Under the pieces are notes generated by a model. That model saw nothing but the letters and a program-made list of their open reading frames with translations, had not been told where the DNA came from and ran no database searches. From Treponema sp. UBA4692 (GTDB taxonomy: Bacteria; Spirochaetota; Spirochaetia; Treponematales; Treponemataceae), in assembly GCA_002404895.1 (NCBI GenBank), contig DHKO01000003.1, forward strand, positions 27,915 through 91,914: a stretch of DNA of 64,000 nt, given 5' to 3'. This document shows positions 42,126 through 50,155 of this stretch, in pieces. How positions within the stretch are numbered: the first letter of the stretch is position 1; every line of letters begins with the position of its first letter. The position numbers and the translations under genes are program-made.

Positions 42126-42131
42126 TATTAT
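42126..42131 (+). promoter_or_regulatory. -10 box of a leaderless-type promoter
   Basis: TATTAT ends 7 nt before the ATG at 42139. No convincing -35 is visible. Confidence 0.4.
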
Positions 42132-42138
42132 CTTGCCT

Positions 42139-42792
42139 ATGAAGATTACAAAGAAATTATTTTTGACAGCCGTCTTTTTTCTCTCGGCTTTTTCTATTTT
42201 TGCGGTTTCTGACTTTTCGGACTCAACTTTGAGCGTCGGAATCGCTTTTCCTTATATGAAGCATGACTACCAAATCAGCGGGCAGGACTCGGTCACGCTT
42301 TTCGGAACCGGAATCGGCCTGAACTACCGCCACCAGAACAACGGATATTCCTACGGGCTTTTTCTTGACTCGAATATTTTTGTTCCTGCCTACAAGACTG
42401 TGAACATTTCAGAATCCGAGTCTGCCACAAAGAATTTTTCCGACTACGACTATTTTTTCGGGGTTGACGCTTTAGCAGGCGTTTACAAGGTGGTTTTCAG
42501 CTCGGAAGGCTGCGTTGTTCCTGCCGGAATCGGCTTCCACTTGGACGGCTACACAAGCAAGCTTTCGGAAAGCGGCTACTCGCTTAAAGAAAGCGTCTAC
42601 ACTCTTGGATTCGGCGCGTGGGCAAACTACGAGGTGAACGTAAGCGACCGCTTCGGAGTCTTTGCGGGCGTTAAAGTCATCTATGATTTTTACTACAGAA
42701 TGAGCGCGAGCGGAAGCTACGGCGGAAATAACTCGGGCAGATGCAACGCCCTTACCGTTGTTCCGTCTGTTGGCGCGGCGTTCCATTTCTGA
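42139..42792 (+). CDS. Small outer-membrane-type beta-barrel protein
   Basis: A 217-residue exported protein. The signal peptide ends near IFAVSDFS. The mature part has alternating hydrophobic residues in short strands (LSVGIAF, GIGLNYRH, YGLFLDSN, VFAGVKVIYDFYY), and the last residue is Phe (GAAFHF), the usual outer-membrane assembly signal. This suggests an eight-stranded barrel of the OmpW/OmpA-like size class. Function unknown. The start at 42139 is preferred over the TTG at 42133. Confidence 0.7.
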   Translation: MKITKKLFLTAVFFLSAFSIFAVSDFSDSTLSVGIAFPYMKHDYQISGQDSVTLFGTGIGLNYRHQNNGYSYGLFLDSNIFVPAYKTVNISESESATKNFSDYDYFFGVDALAGVYKVVFSSEGCVVPAGIGFHLDGYTSKLSESGYSLKESVYTLGFGAWANYEVNVSDRFGVFAGVKVIYDFYYRMSASGSYGGNNSGRCNALTVVPSVGAAFHF

Positions 42793-42814
42793 TTTTTTTT
42801 GATTTCAGGCGTTA

Positions 42815-42854
42815 AAAAAGCCGGCGGGCGTTGTTTATCGTTCACCGGCTTTTT
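42815..42854 (+). terminator. Terminator after the outer-membrane-type gene
   Basis: AAAAAGCCGG (42815-42824) pairs with CCGGCTTTTT (42845-42854), a 10-bp stem with a 20-nt loop. TGCTTTTTT follows. Confidence 0.8.
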
Positions 42855-42866
42855 GCTTTTTTATGC

Positions 42867-43096
42867 TTTGTCATGGTGACGAATGCCGTTCAAGCACTTT
42901 TTCACGGTTCGTCACGATGACGAACGCTGTCTAAGCACTTTTTCATGATTCGTCATGGTGACGAATGCCGACTAAGCACTTTTTTACGTTTCGTCAAAAT
43001 GACGAACGTTGTCCAAACACTTTTTCACCTTTCGTCATGATGACGAACGCCGTTCAAGCACTTTTTCTCGTTTCGTCAAATGCTTCGTCACGCAGT
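42867..43096. repeat. 41-bp tandem repeat array, five units plus a partial sixth
   Basis: Units start at 42867, 42908, 42949, 42990, 43031 and 43072, exactly 41 bp apart. Each begins with a palindrome such as TTCGTCATGGTGACGAA (7-bp arms, 3-nt centre) and contains AAGCACTTTTT. Units differ by a few bases; the palindrome arms are conserved while the 3-nt centre varies. The array sits between a terminator and the end of the pectinesterase gene. Confidence 0.95.
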
Positions 43097-43145
43097 TTCA
43101 CTTATCGGCGGAGCGTTCAAAAAAACATTCCGCCTGCAAAAGTCT

Positions 43146-44141
43146 TTATTTTCTTGATGTTTTCTCGACCGCTTCCTGAAGAATCGCGACTTCGCCTTGT
43201 GTGAGCGTGTAGCCGTGCTTTTCCTGCTTTGAGGAGTCGTATTTTTCTTCCCTGCCGTCCGCGAACTTGATTCTCGTGTTGAATTCGCGCCAGCCTGAAA
43301 GCGCGCTTCCTTTTTCCGGCCAGACTTTCTTTGTGCCGTTCTCGTCTGTCCATAGAGCCTCGTCATATTCCGGCGAGACAGTGCAGTTTATCAGCGCGAT
43401 TGAGTCCCAGCGGTCAACGCTTTTTGCGCTTCCGGTTCCCTGCGAGCGTCCCACGAAGATTTTTCCGCCGTCTTTGCGTGAGTCTGCCGTGAAGTCGCAG
43501 TTTATGAAGATGAATCCCGGCCGCGAGTTGTAAGCCCGGCTTTGAAGAACGTAAGCTGTTCTGTCGTCTCCCCGGTTGTCTCTTATTGTGTGGAGATGGC
43601 AGTTGTCGAAGATTGAAGTGTCGCAGTAGCCCCAGATGTAGTCAACATCGCCCTCCACGTAGCAGTTCTTGAAGTGCGAGAATCCTCTCGCGTGGATTGT
43701 GTCCTGTCGGCTTAAGAAGCGCATGTTCTCGGCGTAGAGAAATCCTGTGTCGTTGTACCAGCAGATTGTCTCAGCCTGGTTTCCGAGCATAGAGTTGTCC
43801 AGGTATTTTACGTGCGTGTTTTCAATAGTGAATCCTTCAAGCGTAACTTCCGTGCAGCTCATTCCGAACGTGATTAGCGCGCGGTTCTCCGTGTCCTTGT
43901 GGAAAGTCTCGCAGTTCTCGCCGCGGAGCGCGCATTCTTGAGGATTCATCGACTCGCTTTTGATTGAAAGCGGGTTCGGCAAATCGTAGAAAATCCGCTC
44001 GCGGTCAAGGCTTTTATGTTCGCCGTCGCTAAGGACAATCTCGATTTTTTCCGATTCTGGAATGTTTTTTTCCGCAAGGAGATTTTTGAGCGACTTTACT
44101 GTTTCTCCGAGAGAGTCATTTTGAGTGATTTTAATTTCCAT
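43146..44141 (-). CDS. Intracellular pectinesterase (CE8)
   Basis: A 331-residue beta-helix enzyme that removes methyl esters from galacturonate units. Catalytic Q146-D147 (SRQDTIH), D167 (GDVDYIWG) and R232 (FVGRSQG) are present. The usual LGRPW is changed around the Arg. No signal peptide is visible, so it works in the cytoplasm on imported, methylated oligomers; this is inference from sequence. It is second in an operon with the secreted pectate lyase and overlaps it by 1 nt (TGATG at 44139-44143). Confidence 0.93.
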   Translation of the reverse strand: MEIKITQNDSLGETVKSLKNLLAEKNIPESEKIEIVLSDGEHKSLDRERIFYDLPNPLSIKSESMNPQECALRGENCETFHKDTENRALITFGMSCTEVTLEGFTIENTHVKYLDNSMLGNQAETICWYNDTGFLYAENMRFLSRQDTIHARGFSHFKNCYVEGDVDYIWGYCDTSIFDNCHLHTIRDNRGDDRTAYVLQSRAYNSRPGFIFINCDFTADSRKDGGKIFVGRSQGTGSAKSVDRWDSIALINCTVSPEYDEALWTDENGTKKVWPEKGSALSGWREFNTRIKFADGREEKYDSSKQEKHGYTLTQGEVAILQEAVEKTSRK

Positions 44142-45361
44142 CAGTATTCTTCTCCGTTCACTTCGATTTTGACTTTGTTTGCTCCGGCCGCCGCCACAAC
44201 AGAATCTTTCAATGTTTTTGCGTCCTCAAGATTGTAGTCGTAAGGAATCTTGAAGACCGGCTCTGATGAAAGATGCGGCTTTAGGCTGTTCACTTTGTTC
44301 ACCTTGTCGAAGCTCGTGTTTGCCGCAGTGATTTCCTTTGAGTTTCCAGACTGATAGACTTTTGAGAATGTCTTTTCGCCCTCGCTTGACTTGTCGTAGT
44401 ATTTGAGGACTGCGCCCTGAGTTTTTCCGATAAAGTTGTTCTCAATGATATAAAGAGAGCCGATTCCAGGCCCGAAGATTGAGCCGCTGTTTTTTTCAAC
44501 GCCGATGTTGTCATAGACATTGTCGTAGAAGTGCATCTGGCAGCCGCGGCTTCTTGGCAGACGCTGAACAACATTGTGGAAATAGTTGTGGTGGAGCGTA
44601 ATCTGGCGGTCCTCAGCGTTTGTGAATTTGTCGCCCGGGGCTATCAGCATTACCTTGTCGTGGTTTGTGAATTCGCAGTAAGAGACAGTGATGTTCTTTC
44701 CTGCCTTGATGTCGAACTGTCCGTCGTGGTTGAAGTTTCTTTCCAAGTCTGAGCAGGTTCCGTCTGAGAATGTGCAGTGGTCAACCCAGACATCGCTTGT
44801 GATTGGCTGGGAGTCCTTGTACTCGATTACGAGAGCGTCGCTGCTCGCCTTCTTGTCCTTGTATTTTTCCATTTTTGTGTTGTATTCGGTTGAGCCGTGA
44901 GCGTCCCAGAAAGTTATGTTTCTGATGATGATGTTCTTTGAGCCTGCCGGAATTGTGATTCCGCCGAATTTGATTGTGGCGTTGTTTGTTCCGATTAAAG
45001 TCTTGTTGCTTGTGAGAAGATACTTGATGTCGTCGTGAACGCGCGCTCCGCTTGTCTTGTCGAAAGCGTCAAAATATGAATGGTCCTTGTCGCTCACTTT
45101 TCCGTCGCTAAGGTCGATTTCTCCGCTCAGAACGATGAACGCAGAGCCGCTTTTTCCGATTGCGTTTGTGAAAGCCTTGCGCTTGCTCACCGGGTCAGGA
45201 TAGGCCGCGTCGTCAATCACGATTTTTTTTGACTCGTCCGCATAGGAAAGTTTTCCAGCGTCAGCCCAGCCGTTTGTAATGATTTTTTCTTTTGGAGATG
45301 CCGCAAATGCGAACCCGAAAGCCGATAAAAGCATAATTGTTCTGGCAATGATTTTTTTCAT
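44141..45361 (-). CDS. Secreted pectate lyase (PL1)
   Basis: A 406-residue exported enzyme that splits polygalacturonate by beta-elimination. The signal peptide ends near FAFAASPKE. The family motifs are VWVDHCTFSDG (calcium region) and RLPRSRGCQMHFYDN (catalytic Arg). At 406 residues it is of usual PL1 length. No carbohydrate-binding module is visible. An operator-like site lies 31-45 nt upstream, and the pectinesterase gene follows in the same operon. Confidence 0.94.
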   Translation of the reverse strand: MKKIIARTIMLLSAFGFAFAASPKEKIITNGWADAGKLSYADESKKIVIDDAAYPDPVSKRKAFTNAIGKSGSAFIVLSGEIDLSDGKVSDKDHSYFDAFDKTSGARVHDDIKYLLTSNKTLIGTNNATIKFGGITIPAGSKNIIIRNITFWDAHGSTEYNTKMEKYKDKKASSDALVIEYKDSQPITSDVWVDHCTFSDGTCSDLERNFNHDGQFDIKAGKNITVSYCEFTNHDKVMLIAPGDKFTNAEDRQITLHHNYFHNVVQRLPRSRGCQMHFYDNVYDNIGVEKNSGSIFGPGIGSLYIIENNFIGKTQGAVLKYYDKSSEGEKTFSKVYQSGNSKEITAANTSFDKVNKVNSLKPHLSSEPVFKIPYDYNLEDAKTLKDSVVAAAGANKVKIEVNGEEY

Positions 45362-45391
45362 CAGAGTCCTCGCTAAATGTAAAAGATTGTT

Positions 45392-45406
45392 TTGGAAACG
45401 TTATTT
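45392..45406 (-). promoter_or_regulatory. CcpA/LacI-type operator-like site upstream of the pectate lyase
   Basis: TTGGAAACGTTATTT (plus-strand reading) matches the catabolite-response consensus WTGNAANCGNWNNCW at 14 of 15 positions. It sits 31-45 nt before the start. A similar site precedes the polygalacturonase gene. Confidence 0.5.
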
Positions 45407-45410
45407 AAAT

Positions 45411-45442
45411 AAAAAAAGGCTGCCCGATGTCTCAGGCAGCCT
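45411..45442 (-). terminator. Terminator after the cytidylate-kinase-like gene
   Basis: On the minus strand AGGCTGCC pairs with GGCAGCCT around a 10-nt loop and runs into TTTTTTTA. It stops transcription before the pectate lyase promoter region. Confidence 0.85.
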
Positions 45443-45448
45443 CGGATT

Positions 45449-46087
45449 TTATGATTTTTTTGCGAGTTCTACAATCCACTTTGCTGTGGCTTCGATTCCG
45501 ACTGACGAACTGTCAATCATCATGTCGTAGTTTTTTCTGTCTCCCCAAGTGTTTTCTGTGAAAGTGTTGTAGTGGTTCGCGCGGTGCTTGTTCACCGTTG
45601 TAATCTGCTTTTTAGCGTCTCCCTCGGACTCGTGGTAGATTTCCGCGACACGCTTAATCTCAGCGTCGCAGTCGGCATATATGAAAACGTTAAGCAAATC
45701 CTCTTTTTTGATTTCGTCGGAATTCGAGAGAATATAGTCCGCGCAGCGTCCGACAATCACGCAAGGTTTTTTCGCGATGTCGAGAATTACTTTTCGTTCC
45801 GCGTTGAAAACCTGGTCTGCAAGCGGAAGATTCTGCTGTCCGACCGGCTGTCCCGCAGTTCCTGTTGTTCCGGCGTAGCTTGTTCCAAGAAGAAGATTGT
45901 AAAGCCAGCCTGAAGAAAGGTTCTGCTCCGTCTTCTTGATAAAATCCGCGCTTAGTCCGCTTTCCTTTGCGGCCATGTCGATGATTTCCTTGTCGTAAAA
46001 AGTGTATCCGAGCTGGTCAGCGACCATTTTTCCGATAAGCCGTCCGCCAGAGCCGTACTCGCGGCTGATTGTGATTATTTTTTTCAT
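45449..46087 (-). CDS. Cytidylate-kinase-like P-loop protein
   Basis: A 212-residue protein of the cytidylate-kinase-like family. REYGSGGRLIGK stands in for the usual P-loop, and KEIIDMAAKESGLS and IVGRCADYIL follow. This family is common in Firmicutes, Bacteroidetes and spirochaetes and is separate from Cmk. The phosphate acceptor is unknown. A terminator follows, and the rsmG gene lies upstream on the same strand 60 nt away. Confidence 0.85.
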   Translation of the reverse strand: MKKIITISREYGSGGRLIGKMVADQLGYTFYDKEIIDMAAKESGLSADFIKKTEQNLSSGWLYNLLLGTSYAGTTGTAGQPVGQQNLPLADQVFNAERKVILDIAKKPCVIVGRCADYILSNSDEIKKEDLLNVFIYADCDAEIKRVAEIYHESEGDAKKQITTVNKHRANHYNTFTENTWGDRKNYDMMIDSSSVGIEATAKWIVELAKKS

Positions 46088-46147
46088 AATGTTCCTCCTG
46101 ATGCGAAATCTTTGTGCAAGTAGAAACTCTCGCTTATGCAGATTATA

Positions 46148-46873
46148 TCACACATTTTTTTCGATGATAACTAAATTTCTTTCGCGCTCCTCGCCCTCGG
46201 CTGTGTTTTCAGTCAGAAAAGGAACTTTCAGCGGCAGAATCTCGTATTTAGGATTTTGCGGAAGAGACTCCATTTCTTCTATTATTTTGTCTTTTTTTGC
46301 CTTGTAAGCTGCAAGAATTCCGTCCGGCTTCAAGATTCTGAGGAGAACTTTCGCCATTTTCTTGTCGAGCGGCCGGAACGCGCGGAAAACGCAAAGGTCA
46401 AACCTGTTCTGATTGAGACGTTCCGCCTGGTTCTCCTCGACTTCGACATTTTGCAGATTCAGAATTTGCGCGCAGTGGCTTAAAAATCCGCAGCGTTTTG
46501 TCATTCTTTCAACCAAAGTGAAATGAAACTGCGGAAGACAGGCTGCGAGAGGAATTCCTGGCAAGCCCGCTCCAGAGCCGATGTCCGCGAGCGAGAAATT
46601 TTCTGATTCTGATTCGGAAAGTCGAACGCCCCATCGTTTTGAAATTTCCGCGCATATCTGAGGAAGCGCGCTCAGGCTGTCCAGGATGTGCCGGATTGCA
46701 ATCTCGTCATGCCCGTCCGCGTTTATCAGGTCGAATTTCGCGTTGTATTCCTGAAGTGCCGCAATGTATTTTTCCATTTTCTGCTCGATATTTTCGAGCG
46801 GCAAAATCTTTGTTCCAGAGAATTCGCCGGCGTCAAATCCAAGTTCCAGAAGTCCGTCGTGTAAAAAATTCAT
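46148..46873 (-). CDS. rsmG: 16S rRNA (guanine-N7) methyltransferase RsmG
   Basis: A 241-residue SAM enzyme that modifies a guanine of the 530 loop of 16S rRNA. AIRHILDSLSALP, the SAM-binding DIGSGAGLPGIPLA and the CVFRAFRPLDK stretch match RsmG. The ATG at 46873 follows GAGG. The upstream in-frame extension to 46921 has no ribosome site. The parA/mnmG neighbourhood often found with this gene is not here. Confidence 0.92.
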   Translation of the reverse strand: MNFLHDGLLELGFDAGEFSGTKILPLENIEQKMEKYIAALQEYNAKFDLINADGHDEIAIRHILDSLSALPQICAEISKRWGVRLSESESENFSLADIGSGAGLPGIPLAACLPQFHFTLVERMTKRCGFLSHCAQILNLQNVEVEENQAERLNQNRFDLCVFRAFRPLDKKMAKVLLRILKPDGILAAYKAKKDKIIEEMESLPQNPKYEILPLKVPFLTENTAEGEERERNLVIIEKNV

Positions 46874-47008
46874 AAAAGTTTCCTCAATTTCGATTTTATA
46901 AAGTCGATTCAATAAAACCAATAAAATAAAAACAGGTTCAGAAGTCAGCTAAAAATCAGAATTTGCTCAAAAATCCGATAAAACCTAAAAATCGCTTTTT
47001 CTGCAAAG

Positions 47009-48172
47009 TCAGTTCATCGAAATCAGCAAGTCCATTTTCCAGCCGCTTCCGTCGTTTGAGCGGAGCGTTACAAGGTTTCCTGTCCGCTCGGCTTCAAGCT
47101 CGTCTTTTTGCGTGAGTCCGTAGAGAAACGAGTATTTGTTCTCGCTGTCCTGGCTCACAGCCGGAGTCACTTTATATTTTGTGATTCCGCCGCCGCTTCC
47201 TTTTGAGTTGAAGAAAAAATAGAAAGTCTCGCTTCGGCTTTTGTTCGCGCTGAAATATTTCCGGTCGCCTGTCAAAAGGAAAGTTCCGTCGCTTTCCTGC
47301 TCGGAAAAATAAATTTTCCTGCAGGTCGAGAGAATATCGTATCCGTTCACGTTGAATCTCAGGATTTTAGGCTCGGTTTTCGCCGCGTTTGAGAATCCGT
47401 CCTTGTTTTCTTGGCGCGTAACGTCGTTTTCAGCGTTGCTCGATTTCAGCGCTGAAAGTTCCGCCAAGATTTGAGCGAGAATTTTTGAGTCTGATGAATT
47501 CTGATTCACCAGAAAATTTTCACCCGCGAGATTTTGATAAAGAGCCGCCCCAGATTTTGAATTTGCGGAATTCAAGCCGCGCTGATTTGACAGAAGATTT
47601 GAGACCGTGCCGAAAAGCCCAAGCCCGCTGAGGTTTGAGATGTCTCCCGCAGTCAGGAGATTTGATGAAGCCGCACCGGCGGACTTTAGCGCAGATAAAT
47701 TTCGCGAAACGCTTGTGATTGAAGTGTTTGTATTTGGAACATTTGAGGCCGCGCTTCTTGGGTTGCTTGAGCTGGTTGCGGCAACGCTTGTGGTTTTGTT
47801 TTCGCCCGAATTTGAATTTGAGGAATCGCTGTTAGAGCCGTCTTTATCCGAAGCTGATTTTGCCAGATTTTCGCTTTTCCAGCTTTGCTGGCTTTGCGCG
47901 CTGTTCTGGATTCCATGGTAAAAATCAGAAGAGCCGGGCGCGTAAAATCCGCTTCCTATCGACGGTAAAGACATTGAAGGCATTGACGGAGACTGCGGCA
48001 TTGAAATTGACTTCTGGGAAGCGTCATTTTTTGATGCGCTGGAAAAACTGCCGGCCGCCGTCGCCTGAAAATTTGCGGAAAACATAAAGAACAGCGCAAA
48101 AGCCGAGACTGCGTAAGCCGAAGCGGCTTTTGCCGCCGCGATTCCAAATGTTTTCGCCTTAAAGATTTTCAA
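47009..48172 (-). CDS. Ser/Asn-rich exported protein, function unknown (TTG start)
   Basis: About 387 residues. A basic start and hydrophobic stretch (AAAKAASAYAVSAFALFFMF) end in a cleavage-like QATAAG. About 190 residues of Ser/Asn/Ala-rich low complexity follow. A folded-looking C-terminal part (about 280-387) contains LLTGDRKYFSANKSR and ends WKMDLLISMN. No family recognised. The TTG at 48172 is chosen because GGAGG lies 6 nt before it. It overlaps the end of the zincin gene by 14 nt, so the two are coupled. Confidence 0.65.
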   Translation of the reverse strand: MKIFKAKTFGIAAAKAASAYAVSAFALFFMFSANFQATAAGSFSSASKNDASQKSISMPQSPSMPSMSLPSIGSGFYAPGSSDFYHGIQNSAQSQQSWKSENLAKSASDKDGSNSDSSNSNSGENKTTSVAATSSSNPRSAASNVPNTNTSITSVSRNLSALKSAGAASSNLLTAGDISNLSGLGLFGTVSNLLSNQRGLNSANSKSGAALYQNLAGENFLVNQNSSDSKILAQILAELSALKSSNAENDVTRQENKDGFSNAAKTEPKILRFNVNGYDILSTCRKIYFSEQESDGTFLLTGDRKYFSANKSRSETFYFFFNSKGSGGGITKYKVTPAVSQDSENKYSFLYGLTQKDELEAERTGNLVTLRSNDGSGWKMDLLISMN

Positions 48173-48965
48173 GGCTTTCCTCCACGTACTGCAAACGCTG
48201 CTGCAGCGACTCAATAGTTTTCTCAAGGCGGTTTTTCTCTTTTTCGAGCTTCGCTTTCGGGTCTTCTCCGCTTGATTTTTTCTTCATAAGCTCGCTCACC
48301 GTGTCGGGGGCTTTTCCGCTTAGAATCTGCTGGCTTGCCGAGTCTCTGTCCTCCGGCTTTTTGAGCGACGCGACTTTTTTCATATTGTCAAAGCCGATTG
48401 CAGGATTCATCTCAATCTGTCCGACTTTTGTGATTTGCTGGGCTTCTTTTCTCGGCAGGCAAAGAACGCGGTCAAGATAATCCTCGTAGCGGATATTCGC
48501 CTCCTCGCAAAGCTCGTGCGCGCGCGAAAGCAGCTTTCCGAATTCCTGCATAAGCTTTCCGTTCACTTCGATGTAGTCTTTTCTAATTTTTTCTGTAAGC
48601 TCTTTCAGCTCGGGAGACGAGTCCAAGTCCAGCTTGTAAAGCCCAAGCTCCTCAGCTTTTTGAAGCATTTTGTGGAATCTCGCCCAGAACGCGGCGGTGT
48701 GGACTTTCGAGCCTTTCACCGGCAGTTTTCCGCCGGTCGATTCAAGATAATCCTCCGTGTCCTTGTGGTGCGTGTACTCGTGGATTGCAGTGTAAATCAG
48801 CTGCATATCGTTCTTGAAATTCTTGTTGTGGAGCAGAATCTCGTGAGTGTCAGGCTTGTAAAGACCGTTCACCCTCGTGCTTTCTTTTCCGGTCATCGTT
48901 ACTGTAAAGTCAAGTTTTGTGTCTTCAATTTTAAGAAGAAGCTCTTTTATCTGCGCGTTATCCAT
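48159..48965 (-). CDS. SprT/WLM-like cytosolic zinc metalloprotein, function unknown
   Basis: About 268 residues with no signal peptide. HEYTH at 62-66 (from the ATG at 48965) is an HExxH zinc motif. A second His in KVHTAAFWARFHKML about 25 residues later matches the HGxxF position of SprT/WLM proteases. The C-terminal third is a charged coiled coil. Substrate unknown. The ATG at 48965 has GGAG 6 nt before it; the ATG at 48977 does not. It overlaps the next gene, an exported Ser-rich protein. Confidence 0.65.
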   Translation of the reverse strand: MDNAQIKELLLKIEDTKLDFTVTMTGKESTRVNGLYKPDTHEILLHNKNFKNDMQLIYTAIHEYTHHKDTEDYLESTGGKLPVKGSKVHTAAFWARFHKMLQKAEELGLYKLDLDSSPELKELTEKIRKDYIEVNGKLMQEFGKLLSRAHELCEEANIRYEDYLDRVLCLPRKEAQQITKVGQIEMNPAIGFDNMKKVASLKKPEDRDSASQQILSGKAPDTVSELMKKKSSGEDPKAKLEKEKNRLEKTIESLQQRLQYVEESLENL

Positions 48966-48992
48966 TTTTTTCTCCATTTTTTATATTTATTT

Positions 48993-49140
48993 TGGGCGTT
49001 CCCGTCTCCATGCAGGCACGAAGACGGTCGGGCTATCCGCCGTTCCGCTTTTCGCTCCATTGCAAAGAATCTCGATTCCGCAAAGCTCCATATTCGCTTC
49101 TTTGCAACGCCTTTGGCGCGGCTGCTATCCCTAACGCTTG
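48993..49140 (+). repeat. Dispersed GC-rich repeat A, copy 3 (diverged)
   Basis: Begins TTGGGCGTTCCCGTCTCC, holds CGGGCTATCCGCCGTTCCGC and ends GCTATCCCTAACGCTTG. The ends match the other two copies; the middle is different. It lies in the gap before the PLP-homeostasis gene. Confidence 0.6.
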
Positions 49141-49291
49141 AACAGAAAATGCAAGTTAATCTGCTGCACGGATGCGGCAAACTGAAAGCCGACAAGGACA
49201 TCGGCTTATATTCAGCTCTAGCCTGCGAGAATCTCCGATTCTCGTCGGACAGGATGTCCTTGATTATAAAGTTTTTGCAGCTTTTTGAATA

Positions 49292-49320
49292 TTGTTCTAA
49301 GTTTTCACAAAAGCTATCAT
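49292..49320 (+). promoter_or_regulatory. Leaderless-type promoter of the YggS gene
   Basis: TTGTTC (49292-49297), 17 nt, TATCAT (49315-49320), then 6 nt to the ATG at 49327. Confidence 0.55.
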
Positions 49321-49326
49321 AAAATC

Positions 49327-50049
49327 ATGGCAAATATAAAATCAAATCTTCAGGAAATAATATCGCAAATCCGCGCGGCGGAAAAATCATCTAACCGAAA
49401 AGAAGGAAGCGTAAAGCTTGTCGTGGTCTCAAAATTTCATCCGGCAGAGGCTGTTCTTGAAGCGCGGAGCGCGGGGCAGATTCTTTTCGGCGAAAACAGA
49501 GTTCAGGAAGCGGCGGCAAAATTCGACGCTTTAAGGTCTGAAAATCCGAATCTTGAATTTAATCTTCATATAATCGGCTCGCTCCAGCGCAACAAGGTAA
49601 AGGAAGCCGTAAGAATCGCAAGCTGCATTCAAAGCGTTGACCGCCTCGAGCTTATCGAGGAGATTGAAAAGCAGTGCGCAAAAATCGGAAAAAGCATTGA
49701 AATTCTTTTTGAGCTTCACACGGGCGAGGAGTCAAAGGCCGGATACGCGGACGCTGTCGCTCTTGAAGATTCAATCCGGCAGCTTTCAGACGGAAAATTT
49801 CCGCACGTTGTTCCGAAAGGATTTATGACAATGGCTCCGAACACAAACGACGAAAATCTGATTAGAAAATCCTTCGCATCGTGCCGAGAGGCAAGAGACA
49901 AAATGGCTAAAAGATTCCCGAATCTTGACTTTAGCGAGCTGAGCATGGGAATGAGCGGCGACTTCAAGATTGCGATTGACGAGGGCGCGACAATCGTCAG
50001 AATCGGGACCGCGATTTTCGGCGAGCGGGATTATTCGGAATCAAAATGA
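49327..50049 (+). CDS. PLP homeostasis protein (YggS/PROSC family)
   Basis: A 240-residue alanine-racemase-fold protein that binds pyridoxal phosphate and buffers it in the cell. LVVVSKFHPAEAV holds the PLP lysine K36, HIIGSLQRNK is the conserved helix, and SMGMSGDF and VRIGTAIFG bind the phosphate. An in-frame start at 49285 lies inside the promoter and is not used here. It is upstream of murE by about 106 nt and probably has its own promoter. Confidence 0.93.
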   Translation: MANIKSNLQEIISQIRAAEKSSNRKEGSVKLVVVSKFHPAEAVLEARSAGQILFGENRVQEAAAKFDALRSENPNLEFNLHIIGSLQRNKVKEAVRIASCIQSVDRLELIEEIEKQCAKIGKSIEILFELHTGEESKAGYADAVALEDSIRQLSDGKFPHVVPKGFMTMAPNTNDENLIRKSFASCREARDKMAKRFPNLDFSELSMGMSGDFKIAIDEGATIVRIGTAIFGERDYSESK

Positions 50050-50093
50050 CAGTCGGCTTTGCTGGCGAAAAGATTTCTGATTTTCCGTTTCTG

Positions 50094-50122
50094 TTGAAAA
50101 CGCTTTCCTAAAACATTACTAT
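50094..50122 (+). promoter_or_regulatory. Promoter of the murE-ddl-murD group
   Basis: TTGAAA (50094-50099), 17 nt, TACTAT (50117-50122), about 27 nt of leader, and AGGAA 6 nt before the ATG at 50156. Confidence 0.65.
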
Positions 50123-50155
50123 TGAAAGAAAAATCTGTTTTTGCAGGAACTTCTG

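Noticed and set aside
42867..43096. CRISPR array
   Set aside because: Units are contiguous 41-bp tandem copies with no unique spacers, and no cas genes lie nearby.
43088..43366. Open frame of 92 codons overlapping the pectinesterase end
   Set aside because: It is very basic and runs partly over the repeat array. It is a frame shadow of the esterase gene.
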